A DNA stretch of 64,000 bases from Acidobacteria bacterium OLB17 (GTDB lineage: Bacteria; Acidobacteriota; Blastocatellia; Pyrinomonadales; Pyrinomonadaceae), in the NCBI GenBank assembly GCA_001567505.1, contig LLEU01000018.1, positions 1-64,000 on the forward strand, in the 5' to 3' direction. Position numbers and translations under genes: made by a program. The notes beneath the pieces are model-generated. The model ran no database searches. It was not told the DNA's origin and saw nothing but the letters and a program-made list of their open reading frames with translations. Positions 1 through 8,834 of the stretch are shown here, piece by piece (positions within the stretch are counted from its first letter, which is position 1; each line of letters opens with the position of its first letter).

Positions 1-759
1 GATCACCGGGACATCGCTCGCACGGATCGCACGAGCGAGCATCTCGTCATTAAAGGCCGCAAGGTCTTCGGCAGAACCGCCGCCGCGTCCGACGATGATG
101 ACATCGAGCTTCGATGCTTTATCGAGTCTGCCATTGTATTCGTTGAGTGCCGCAAGAGCTCGACGTACGCTGTCGGCCGCACCTTCGCCTTGAACGCGTG
201 CAGGCGCAAGGACGATGCTAACCGAACGGGCCCGACGCGTGATCACGCTGAGGATGTCGTGAAATGCGGCACCGGACTTTGAAGTGACGACGCCGATGCG
301 CTGCGGGAAGAACGGCAGCGGACGCTTTAGTTCCGGGGCGAAAAGGCCTTCGCGTTCGAGCCGCTCGAATATCTGCTGGTACGCGGCGGCAAGAGCGCCT
401 TCACCGGAAGGCTCGAGCGATTCGACGGTCAGGCTTAGCTCACCGCGCTCCCGCCAGAAATTCACACGCGCGCGGACCCGTACGCAAATGCCGTTCTTTG
501 GGCGAAATCTGATGCGGAAATTCGTGCCCTTCCAACACGCGCATCTTATCTGCGAAGTGCCGTCGTTCAGATCGAAATACCAATGGCCGCTCGATGCGAC
601 CTTGAAATTCACGACCTCGCCTTCGACCCAAACGTTGCTGAAGTGAGCTTCGAGCCGCGCACCGATCTCAAGGTTGAGTTCGGAGACCGTCAGCGGACGC
701 GGCCGTTCGCGTTCGCCTTCGTCCTCCAATATCGCATCGAAAAGACTGCTTCCGCTCAC
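1..759 (-). CDS. xseA: Exodeoxyribonuclease VII large subunit, 3' end cut by window edge
   Basis: This is the large, catalytic subunit of exonuclease VII, which degrades single-stranded DNA in the cytoplasm. The reading frame opens with GTG (757-759) and runs off the left edge. The N-terminal OB-fold carries the family pattern around NVWVEGEVVNF and the GHWYFDL segment. The catalytic domain shows RIGVVTSKSGAAFHDIL and then VIIVGRGGGSAEDL followed by AFNDE, all hallmarks of XseA. Its start overlaps the stop of the upstream VWA gene by four bases (GTGA), which suggests translational coupling. The small subunit xseB is not in the window and may lie further downstream. Confidence 0.93.
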   Translation of the reverse strand, partial: MSGSSLFDAILEDEGERERPRPLTVSELNLEIGARLEAHFSNVWVEGEVVNFKVASSGHWYFDLNDGTSQIRCACWKGTNFRIRFRPKNGICVRVRARVNFWRERGELSLTVESLEPSGEGALAAAYQQIFERLEREGLFAPELKRPLPFFPQRIGVVTSKSGAAFHDILSVITRRARSVSIVLAPARVQGEGAADSVRRALAALNEYNGRLDKASKLDVIIVGRGGGSAEDLAAFNDEMLARAIRASDVPVI

Positions 760-2464
760 TGTGCCTGTCCTTCTCCAACCGCAGTCACCGACGAGATCGT
801 CGCGAACATATCGGCGCGCTTCACCCTGACGCGCAGGTTCGGCGAGACGCCTCTTTCCGCACTCAATGACTTGAACGTGATGCTGTAAGCACCGCGAAGC
901 TGGCGCACGATGTCCCGATATGCCGTGTCGATCTGCGCAAGCCGCGAGATCGGGAAGAAGGTCCCGCCGGAGACCTTCGCAAGCTTTTCGCCCTCGCCCT
1001 CGCTCTTTCTCGTAAGCGACATATATTTCTTCCGCATCGGGTCGATGTCCTTCATACCGAGCATCTCTTCCTGGATCAGGCCGGTCGGCACAAAAAGCGG
1101 ATAGATGATCGCACCGCTTTCCTGTATCGTGCCGAGCAGCGAATCGAACGGCAGGAACGAGCGATTGTCTTCACCGTCGGAAAGGATGACGATCGCGGAT
1201 CGCCCGCCTTTCAACGACCGCAGGACGTCGGCGAGCGTATATGCAAGCGCGTCGTAGAATGCCGTACCGCCGCCTGCGTCAAAGGAATCGAGTGATTCCG
1301 AAAGGTGTTCCTTGTCGGTCGTAAATCCGCTCAAGACCTTCACGTCGTCATTGAAGATGATGATCGCGATCCTGTCCTTGCTATCGACCGTCTCGATGAA
1401 CGAACGCGCGGCCTTGCGGATGAACGTAAGGTAGTTCTCAACGCTTCCCGAAACGTCGAGCAGGAGCACGAGATCGAAGGGAGCGTCCGAGCGCTCGATC
1501 TTCGTGATCGGCCTCTCTTCGCCCGATTCCGTTACGACAAAATCGGCGGCCGAAAGGTCCGAGACGCTTCGATCTGCGAATCGACGACGCGGACGATCGC
1601 CGTCTTGAACTCGGCTGCGGGCCCGCTTGCTCGTCCTGTTGAACTGCCGAGCGACGGCAGCCGCTTCATCGGCGGCAGGCTTTGAATGTACTCTCCGTAA
1701 TACTGCGGAGCCGCCCGCCTGATAGCCTCCATCAAAAGCGAATCGCCGCTGCGGACGATCGCCTTTGCGGCTTCGGTCAACGGCCGTTCGCGAAGGTCGC
1801 TGCCGACCTCGTTCGGCGGAATATTCAAAAGTACGATGCCGCGGGCTGTCGAGAAGCTGAGTTCGACATCGGCCGGTATATCGGCAGCGGCGGCGTCGGT
1901 ATCCTTCTTCTGTTTCTTCCTTTTTGTTCTCTCGCCGATCTCGCCTGAGATAACGAATCGTCCGGCGCTTTTCTCCTTGATCTTCTCGAGCTCGACGTCC
2001 GCAACATATCGCGGGCGCGATGCCGTCCACTGAAACTCGTACCGCACCGAATCAAGCGGAATATCGGTCGTGATCGTTCCCGTCGTGGTCGCGGCCCCGA
2101 TCTCGGCGAAGTTGCCGATGACGGCGATCTCGCCTTCGCGCGTCTCGATCCGGACGCGGCAGCGCTGCGGGACCGTAATGACAAGGTCGATACGTTTGCT
2201 GCGATCCTTTGGCGAGACCTCGACCTTGCCGCCGGCGATCTTGACGTCCGCCGGCGAAGCGCCGTCCGGTGACGACGCCGAAAGCGACGCCTCTGCATCC
2301 TTTTCCGCACGAACGAGCACGCGGCCGTAGAGATTCGTAATGTCGAGCTTTGCTCCTTCCTTTAGCTTGAGGCCTGCAGTGAATGTTTGAGCATTCGAGC
2401 TCAATGCCGCCGAAAGGCACAAAGACAAAACGACGAAGAACTTTGACGGAAATGCCCTGATCAC
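756..2464 (-). CDS. Exported VWA-domain protein, frameshifted in this sequence
   Basis: The start is a GTG directly after the kinase stop codon, followed by a signal peptide ending near SSNAQ. The N-terminal half is a beta-rich region (adhesin-like GTITTDI repeats). The C-terminal half is a von Willebrand factor A domain with a complete MIDAS motif: DVSGS, the threonine in GGGTAFYD, and LSDGEDN. The two halves lie in different frames. The N-terminal frame reads through VVDSQIEA and then loses homology near 1565, while the other frame picks up at VSDLSAADFVV. Restoring one base gives a single protein of about 569 residues. VWA proteins of this layout are common in Acidobacteriota; the ligand is unknown. 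The gene sits between the kinase and xseA and is probably co-transcribed with them. Confidence 0.8.
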
Positions 2465-4741
2465 TTACGGTTCGCTTTGGGGACGCATGGATTGTGCCCT
2501 GCGGCGGCGGATGCGGTGCTGCCATTTTTTCTTCGGACGGTCATCATCGTCGAACCTATCGACGAGGTCGTCCATTGACTCGCCACCGGCAAGGCGTGTT
2601 TTCAAGTAAAGCAACGCAGCGATTATAGCAGAAAATGAAAGCACAATGATCTGGATCGGCAGCCAGACGATCTGGAAGATCGATTCCAAGAAAGTCTTCT
2701 TGATATGGTCGGGCGTGTCCGACCTTCCGGTCGAGACCTCGATCGAGTTCTTCCGGCCGATGCTGTACTTAACGCCGCGGTCGCCCTCGACGGCAATACT
2801 GCCGATATCGTCCGGAGTTCCCTCGGCCGCCGCTGCCTTCTCGATCGCTGTGGGTGGCGCGATCCCTTTTCCTGCAAGGTCGATCATCGCCGATAGTGTT
2901 CCGGCAAGCAGCATCGGGGTCAGCAGCATTATCATCGCTGCCGCGATCGTGGTCGCGAATGCGCGTTTCGTAAGCTCTCGGGAACGACGAAATCCCTCGA
3001 TGAACTTGGACCGCTCGATCATCGCGACAGGTATCACAAGCATCGTCGAGGCATACGCAAGGACAAAGCCGATCAGCACAGCGATCAGCGCCATCCCAAC
3101 GCCGATCATCGGTGCATAAAGCTCCACGCCGATCATCATCGACACGAGCTGCAGCCCGCCCCAGACCACCAGAAATACGACCAGGAACGAGGCGATCGCC
3201 ACAAGGAACGGCACGAATGCCGCCGCGATGCCCGAGGCGGTCAAACGCTTCCAATGCTTTCGAAGTTCCGCGAGTGCGGGCCGGATCCTCACGGGTCGAA
3301 GCGGGATAGCGAGATACTGGACGACGATCCAGACGATCGTCCCGACCGTCAACACCGAACAGAACGCACTCGTGACCGCAAGCGCGATGACAACGCCTGC
3401 CAAGGCAAGGCCGCCTGCAAGCTCCGAAAAGACGCCGCTTACCCGCAGGAACTGAAATCCGACCTGCACAAGCGTCAAAAGGATGACGGGAAGCTGGAAA
3501 AAGCCCGTTATCATCAGGAATTTCGGAAGATGCTCGCCGTAGATCACGAGCGAGCGGCGAAGCAGGCCGAAGATGCCGTCGGCCCGTGACCGAAGCTCGT
3601 CCGAGAATGCGAGTGCCGTCTGCGGCCGGGCTTCCCGGTCTTTTGAAAGCGCGGCGTCGATCGCCCAACGCATCTTCTTTCTCACGCGTTTTGCAACAAG
3701 CGGAGGAGGCGGCAGTTCGCGGTGAGCCTTCATCACCGACCTGTAATCGCCCTCAAAAGGCGTGCGGCCGGACAGCATTTGGTACGCGATCACGCCGAGG
3801 CTGTAAATGTCGGTTCGCGCGTCCAGAACCTCACCGCGGCATTGCTCCGGCGACATATAGAGCGGCGTACCGAGAACCGCTCCCGCACGTGTCAGGCTTG
3901 CAGAGTTCTGCGAACTTACCAACGATCTTGCGAGATCGTGTTCGGCAGAAGCATCGTCCTGGGCCGAGATGCGCGTCTTGATCGCATCCTCTTCGGGCGG
4001 GGTGTCGAAGATCGCGGTCTTGTCATCGTCGAGCGGCGAGATCCTGACGGTTCCCGTCCGCGTACCCGACGCGGCCATCGCCGGATCGGAGATCAATGTT
4101 GCGGAACCGTCGCCGGCGATCGTGTTAAGATCGGGCCCGACGCCTGTTTCGAGACGTCTTTCTTCTACGGTCGGCATAGCACCGATCGCCCCGGCGGCGA
4201 CCGAATCGGCCGGTTCGTCGCGATAATCTTCAAGCTTTGCGATGCCGAAATCTAGGACCTTGACGGTATAGCCGCCGCGGCGATTCGGCTCGAGCCAGAT
4301 GTTGTCGGGTTTGAGGTCCCGGTGAATGATGCCTTGTTGATGAGCTTCGTTGACGGCGGAACAGACCTGTTCGAGGATATCGAGCGTCCAGGAGACAGGA
4401 AGGTTCTTTTCTTCGTCGAGTATTTCGCCAAGCGTGCAGCCGTCGAGATACTCCATAACGAGGTATGCGACCTGGCCTTCAGAAAGCTCCGAGAAACCGA
4501 AATCCGTCACATCGACGACGTTCGGATGCCTCAGACGTCCGGCGGCGCGTGCCTCACGCCGAAATCGCTCGACGAACTCCGCCCGCTGCATGAATTGCGG
4601 AGCAATAACCTTTACGGCAACGGGCCTTTCCGTGCCGAGATGGACGGCAAGATACACGGTTCCCATTCCGCCCCTGCCCAATTCGCGGGTAAGGCGGTAT
4701 TTGCCGTCGATAGTCCTGCCTACAAGGTCCGGGCACTGCAT
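2465..4741 (-). CDS. PknB-like Ser/Thr protein kinase with C-terminal membrane domain
   Basis: The protein has 758 residues. The kinase domain contains the glycine loop GRGGMG (22-27), the VAVKV lysine (44), HRDLKPDN (140-147) and DFG (164-166). The activation segment resumes at GTPLYMSPEQ (291-300), so about 118 residues rich in Thr, Ser, Asp and Ala are inserted between DFG and the P+1 loop, an unusually long insertion. After residue 390 come roughly eight hydrophobic segments, then a basic tail. The kinase is therefore likely anchored in the inner membrane with its catalytic domain in the cytoplasm. No PASTA repeats are present. The gene is immediately followed by the VWA gene, which may be functionally linked. 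The substrate is unknown. Confidence 0.9.
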   Translation of the reverse strand: MQCPDLVGRTIDGKYRLTRELGRGGMGTVYLAVHLGTERPVAVKVIAPQFMQRAEFVERFRREARAAGRLRHPNVVDVTDFGFSELSEGQVAYLVMEYLDGCTLGEILDEEKNLPVSWTLDILEQVCSAVNEAHQQGIIHRDLKPDNIWLEPNRRGGYTVKVLDFGIAKLEDYRDEPADSVAAGAIGAMPTVEERRLETGVGPDLNTIAGDGSATLISDPAMAASGTRTGTVRISPLDDDKTAIFDTPPEEDAIKTRISAQDDASAEHDLARSLVSSQNSASLTRAGAVLGTPLYMSPEQCRGEVLDARTDIYSLGVIAYQMLSGRTPFEGDYRSVMKAHRELPPPPLVAKRVRKKMRWAIDAALSKDREARPQTALAFSDELRSRADGIFGLLRRSLVIYGEHLPKFLMITGFFQLPVILLTLVQVGFQFLRVSGVFSELAGGLALAGVVIALAVTSAFCSVLTVGTIVWIVVQYLAIPLRPVRIRPALAELRKHWKRLTASGIAAAFVPFLVAIASFLVVFLVVWGGLQLVSMMIGVELYAPMIGVGMALIAVLIGFVLAYASTMLVIPVAMIERSKFIEGFRRSRELTKRAFATTIAAAMIMLLTPMLLAGTLSAMIDLAGKGIAPPTAIEKAAAAEGTPDDIGSIAVEGDRGVKYSIGRKNSIEVSTGRSDTPDHIKKTFLESIFQIVWLPIQIIVLSFSAIIAALLYLKTRLAGGESMDDLVDRFDDDDRPKKKWQHRIRRRRAQSMRPQSEP

Positions 4742-4830
4742 AAAACCAAGGTTTCCGGTTCAAATAAAGACGTTACGCGCTCAACGCATTCGAATGCAAG
4801 GTTCGATGCAAAACGAGGGCGAAATCATGC

Positions 4831-4872
4831 AAAAAAAAGATCAGCCGGTCGGATCTTTTAGGTCCGTCCGGC
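4831..4872 (-). terminator. Rho-independent terminator after the M1 aminopeptidase
   Basis: On the minus strand a 10-bp stem (GCCGGACGGA paired with TCCGACCGGC) around a 9-nt loop is followed four bases later by eight T residues. It lies just past the stop codon of the M1 peptidase gene. Confidence 0.85.
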
Positions 4873-4899
4873 TGAGGTTCAGGGCTTACAAGGAGCTTG

Positions 4900-7521
4900 C
4901 TAATGTTTCAAATTCGCCTTGAAAGCGGCCTCCATTTGCCCGAGCACGGTCATGGCCTGCGCATTATCTTTGAACTTGGCCTTGATCTGGTCGAACATTT
5001 CCTGGCCGCGGGGATCGCCAAGCTTTATGGCGGCCTGCAGCCCGCTGAGCATGCCCGGTATGTCATTCTCGGCAAGAGCCTTTTTGAACTGAGCGGCAAG
5101 CAGGTCGAAGGCCCGCGGATCGCCGTTCGCCGTGGCCGAAGCAGCGGCGGCAGCGGCCGTCCTCACGGCCCCCGAGGCCGTGTTGTCCTGTGCGACCTTC
5201 AAGGCCGACTCGAAGGCGCGTTTGTCGCCGAGAGCGGCAAGCCCGTTCAATCCGGCGACCATGATCCGGTCGCGCCAGGACTTCGTTTTTGCGAGCTTGT
5301 CGAGAGCGTCGAAGGCCCTTGGATCCTTCGTCTCGCCGAGAGCTACCGCGGCCTCATCAATGACGGAATAGCTCCGGTCGTTGAGTGCGGCGAGATACTG
5401 CGTTGCGAATTTCGCATCCTTGGTCTGGCCGAGCAGGCGAATAGCATCTGTGCGAATGAGCGATTCTTTATCTTTTGCAAGACGGAGAACGACGGCCTCG
5501 ACCTTCGGATCGAGCTTCGCGGCCGGACGCGGTTGCCCCGGAGGAGGTTGGGGCGAATAAAGATCGGCCAGGTACACGAGAGCCGCCCTACGCACTCGCC
5601 AGAACGGGTCCTTTTCGGCCGACACCAGCAGAGCATCAACGTACTTTGCCTCGACGGCCTTGTCGGCCTTTGCAAGTCCCTCGAGCTCGCCAATTGCCCA
5701 CCGGCGGCCGATCACGTCCTTGTCGTTGGCCATCTGATAAAGCAACTCGTCGGCGCTCTTCTTGAAGGTCATTTCCTTGAGCAGCGTGCCTTCGTAGTCG
5801 AAGTTAACGATCTTGGGCTCGGCCGCGGAATCGAACGTGAATACATTCGTTTCTTTCGGATCGATCCAAACGCGATGGACAACGCCGTCGATCTCGACCT
5901 CGACCCACGTCTGGAAGTAACGCGTCTGCGGGAACGGGTTGTTCTCGTCGACCTTTTGGGTCTGTTTGACGTTGAGCGTCAATTTCTTCGTAGCGGCGTC
6001 GTAGCTCTTCGTGATATCGAAGACGGGATGTCCCATCTTGTAGAGCCATTCGTCAAAGAACCAATCGAGCGATTGCCCGGTCGATTCTTCGAACGCGATG
6101 CGAAGGTCTTCGGTCGATACAGGTTGATGGGCATTCGTCTTCAGGTAGTTGTTCAGTGCGCGGAAGAAGCCCGCGTCGCCAACCGTCTTTCGGAGCATAT
6201 GCAGGACGCTGCCGCCGCCCGGATAGGCGTAGTTGTCGAACATCGCGTCCTTGTTCGCATAGTATTTCGTTACGATCGGGCGTCGATTCCCGCGTTCCCA
6301 ATCGCCGAGAACCGTATTCTGATTCGCTCGGACATCGTTGTAAAGGAATTCTTCGTGCCCCTTGAGCTTCTCGTCCCACATCGCCTGCATATAGGTCGCA
6401 AAACTCTCGTTAAGCCAGATCTGGCCCCAGTCGCGGCATGTGACGTAATCGCCGAACCACTGATGCGCCAATTCGTGCGACTGCAGGCTTTCGCTGTCCC
6501 CATCAAGCAGTTCGCGATCGTCGTGGATCATCTCCTCGATCTGCGTCGTCGCGGAAATGTTCTCCATTCCGCCGCCGAAATCCTCAACAAAAGCCTGTGA
6601 ATATTTCGGGTACGGATAGCGGATGCCCGTTATGTCGGAGAAGAATTTCATCGTCGCGGGAAGATTCTTTGTCGTTGCCGCGACCTCTTTTGTTTCGTTC
6701 GTATAGCCGTAGTTATAGACCGGCGTGCCCTCAAAATTCTGGACGACGGGCGTCGTTTCCGCGACGACGATCGACGTCAGGTAATTCGCGTACGGCTGAT
6801 CCATTTTCCAATAGAACGTGCGAGTGCCGTCCTTATTTTCGGTGGTGCTTTCGAGTTTGCCGTTCGAGACGACAAAGAACGGCCTTGCGACGGTCGCCCG
6901 CAGTTCGGTCGTGCGAAAATCGTTGGGCGTGTCATATGACGGGAACCAATACCGGTTGAATTCCGTCTCGCCCTGCGACCAGATCTGCCGAGGTTTATTC
7001 ACGTCATTCGGCCCGGGTTTGATGAACCGCAGGCCCTTACCGAATCCGCCGATCGGGGAATCTGTATCGGCCTCGTTCACGTAATGGGTCGCATAAGATA
7101 TCTTGACCGCGGACTGCTCGCCCGCCTTCAATGTTCGGTCGAGCGTGATCACGAGGTTGTCGTTGGTATCCTTTCCGGCGTACGTGAACTTCAGCGGCGT
7201 GCCGTCGGCCGCCTTCACCCAGTTGATGGTCATATAGGCAGCGTCGAGCGTGAGCTGGTTCGAATCGTAGAAAGGGGCGAACGTGACGGTCTCCTCGCCG
7301 AATGCCTGTTCCTTGTCCCAATCGAAACGAAGGTCGATCGAGAGATGTTTAATGTCGTATTTGCGGCTCCGTATCCAGTTTACGGGCGGTAGTTTCGCGG
7401 TATCCGCAAAAACATCAAGCGGCGGCCGCAGCATCGGCCTCGCGAAGGTAATACCAGGAAATGAAAATAGGAAAACGATCGCAACGGCCGCGATCTGACG
7501 AAGAAAAGTCTTTGAGATCAT
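4900..7521 (-). CDS. M1 family zinc aminopeptidase with C-terminal HEAT-like repeats
   Basis: The product of 873 residues starts with a signal peptide (hydrophobic stretch ending near PGITFA), so it is exported to the periplasm or surface. The gluzincin core is complete: the exopeptidase motif GGGMEN, the zinc motif HELAH, and the third ligand Glu in LNESFATYMQ 18 residues later. The C-terminal third is made of alanine-rich helical repeats containing DPFWRVRRAALVYL and DRSYSVIDEAAVALGETKDPRAF (read as two neighbouring units), typical of HEAT/PBS lyase repeats. It would remove N-terminal residues from peptides outside the cytoplasm. A strong terminator follows, so it is probably its own transcription unit. 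Confidence 0.93.
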   Translation of the reverse strand: MISKTFLRQIAAVAIVFLFSFPGITFARPMLRPPLDVFADTAKLPPVNWIRSRKYDIKHLSIDLRFDWDKEQAFGEETVTFAPFYDSNQLTLDAAYMTINWVKAADGTPLKFTYAGKDTNDNLVITLDRTLKAGEQSAVKISYATHYVNEADTDSPIGGFGKGLRFIKPGPNDVNKPRQIWSQGETEFNRYWFPSYDTPNDFRTTELRATVARPFFVVSNGKLESTTENKDGTRTFYWKMDQPYANYLTSIVVAETTPVVQNFEGTPVYNYGYTNETKEVAATTKNLPATMKFFSDITGIRYPYPKYSQAFVEDFGGGMENISATTQIEEMIHDDRELLDGDSESLQSHELAHQWFGDYVTCRDWGQIWLNESFATYMQAMWDEKLKGHEEFLYNDVRANQNTVLGDWERGNRRPIVTKYYANKDAMFDNYAYPGGGSVLHMLRKTVGDAGFFRALNNYLKTNAHQPVSTEDLRIAFEESTGQSLDWFFDEWLYKMGHPVFDITKSYDAATKKLTLNVKQTQKVDENNPFPQTRYFQTWVEVEIDGVVHRVWIDPKETNVFTFDSAAEPKIVNFDYEGTLLKEMTFKKSADELLYQMANDKDVIGRRWAIGELEGLAKADKAVEAKYVDALLVSAEKDPFWRVRRAALVYLADLYSPQPPPGQPRPAAKLDPKVEAVVLRLAKDKESLIRTDAIRLLGQTKDAKFATQYLAALNDRSYSVIDEAAVALGETKDPRAFDALDKLAKTKSWRDRIMVAGLNGLAALGDKRAFESALKVAQDNTASGAVRTAAAAAASATANGDPRAFDLLAAQFKKALAENDIPGMLSGLQAAIKLGDPRGQEMFDQIKAKFKDNAQAMTVLGQMEAAFKANLKH

Positions 7522-7624
7522 AGTTTTAGTGAAGAATATGGAACATAAGTTTAGTAGGTCAAAGGAACCTACGCTAAATAAGTTGCAATAGTTTCAGACA
7601 AAGATCATAGGCCGGACGCTCGCG

Positions 7625-7659
7625 AAAAGGAAAAGGCCCACGGAACGCGTCCGTGAGCC
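7625..7659 (-). terminator. Terminator-like hairpin after the Asn-rich small gene
   Basis: On the minus strand a stem of 10 bp (GGCTCACGGA with TCCGTGGGCC, one G-T wobble) is followed by TTTTCCTTTT. It lies just downstream of the small secreted-protein gene at 7687-7959. Confidence 0.7.
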
Positions 7660-7686
7660 GCTTACCTGCCAATAGGCTTGTTGATT

Positions 7687-7959
7687 TCAGTTTGATGACC
7701 GCATATTCGATCTTGGCGAATTACCATTACCGTCAGTCATCGTATTCGTATTCGTGTTCGAATTTGAACCTGAATTCACGTTCGAATTCATATTCATATT
7801 CGAGTTACCATGGTCGTCAACGTCGTAATTCGCGTTCGAGTTAACCGACGGTGTCGGGGTCGCTTGCGGCCCAACGCGGCTGCCTGGAGTTTGATCTGCA
7901 CCGAGCAGGATCCCTACGACGCTCCCTAGAACCAAGATCATAACAAGCATTATTCTCAT
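7687..7959 (-). CDS. Small exported Asn/Ser-rich low-complexity protein
   Basis: The product has 90 residues. It begins with a clear hydrophobic signal segment (MRIMLVMILVLGSVVGILL), and a GGAGG ribosome-binding site lies seven bases upstream of the ATG. The mature part is dominated by Asn and Ser in short repeats such as NSNANYD, NMNMNSNVN and NSNTNTNT, with a few Asp, Gly and Thr residues. No domain is recognisable. A terminator-like hairpin follows it, supporting a real short gene. The Asn-rich tract could be disordered, surface-exposed or metal-binding, but nothing in the sequence decides this. Confidence 0.65.
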   Translation of the reverse strand: MRIMLVMILVLGSVVGILLGADQTPGSRVGPQATPTPSVNSNANYDVDDHGNSNMNMNSNVNSGSNSNTNTNTMTDGNGNSPRSNMRSSN

Positions 7960-8070
7960 CTCATTACCTCCGTTCGTGTGATCTATCCAATCTGGGGACG
8001 TAAAGCGAATTTAACAGTGATATTGTGGACCGGACTGTTTTCCGGCATACGGAGCACGGGAAGATCACAG

Positions 8071-8106
8071 AAAAAACCGGCAAGAGCAGAAAATGCTCCC
8101 GCCGGT
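8071..8106 (-). terminator. Rho-independent terminator after the DUF937 gene
   Basis: On the minus strand ACCGGC-GGGAGCA pairs with TGCTCTT-GCCGGT around a short loop, and six T residues follow at once. It lies just past the stop codon of the DUF937 gene. Confidence 0.85.
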
Positions 8107-8129
8107 CAAGTATTCGGTCGAGTTAAGGG

Positions 8130-8759
8130 TTACTTATTCTTTATGTAGTTGAATGCCATCGACGCGATGTCGTCGAGGGCACTGCCGTCGTGGTCGCTGT
8201 CGAGCATCGCGGACGCCATTCCCGCGAGGCCTCCGCCCTGTGCGGCTCCTGCACCGGCTCCGCCAAGAATGCCGCCGAGAAGGCCGCCAAGCCCATCCGC
8301 ACCTACATTCTCCTGCTGCTTCTTCTGCCCGAGATAGCTCATTACGATCGGTGCAAGCATCATCAGGATCTGCGCGACCTGGCCGACGTTCAGACCCGTC
8401 TTTTGACTCACATTCTGTGCAAGAGCCCCCTGAGAATTGCCAAGAATATGGCCGAGAATGCCGCTGCCGTCGGCTTCGGGCGGTGGGGCCTGCTGCTGGC
8501 CGCCGCCAAATACTGCATTGGCAAGCCCGCCGAGGTTCCCGAGGATGCCGCCCGACGAATGGTCGCGGTCGAGGGCGTTGTTCAAGCTTTCGGCCCCCTG
8601 CGGCGTAGATGCATTGTTCGCAAGCCCGCCCAATATCGCCGGCAACGCCATCGAGATCGCCGAATTGACGAGCGAAGGTTCAGCGCTGACGTTCTGACTG
8701 ATCTGGGAGACGGCCTCGCCGGCACGGTCCTGCCCTAATAATTGTTCAAGTGAAAACAT
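8130..8759 (-). CDS. DUF937 (YidB-like) protein
   Basis: The product has about 209 residues. The ATG at 8757-8759 is preceded by GGAGA at good spacing, so I prefer it to the TTG four codons upstream. The sequence holds two helical repeats with the family features LVNSAISMALPAILGGLANNAS and the related LNVGQVAQILMMLAPIVMSYL, separated by Gly-rich linkers including GGLLGGILGGAG. The C-terminus carries DSDHDGSALDDI, resembling a calcium-binding-like loop. DUF937 proteins are widespread and of unknown function. The gene has its own ribosome-binding site and terminator and seems to be a single-gene unit. Confidence 0.85.
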   Translation of the reverse strand: MFSLEQLLGQDRAGEAVSQISQNVSAEPSLVNSAISMALPAILGGLANNASTPQGAESLNNALDRDHSSGGILGNLGGLANAVFGGGQQQAPPPEADGSGILGHILGNSQGALAQNVSQKTGLNVGQVAQILMMLAPIVMSYLGQKKQQENVGADGLGGLLGGILGGAGAGAAQGGGLAGMASAMLDSDHDGSALDDIASMAFNYIKNK

Positions 8760-8834
8760 AAGATTCTCCAATAAGTTTGATGCGGATACCTGTCCAAGAT
8801 ACTATTTAACAGCATCGGCATCAAGCCTTATCTT

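Noticed and set aside
4897..6600. Long plus-strand open frame opposite the M1 aminopeptidase (and similar long frames opposite the NHL protein, pepP, the receptor, groEL and infB)
   Set aside because: They mirror strongly conserved genes in GC-rich DNA and show no domain, signal peptide or ribosome-binding site of their own.
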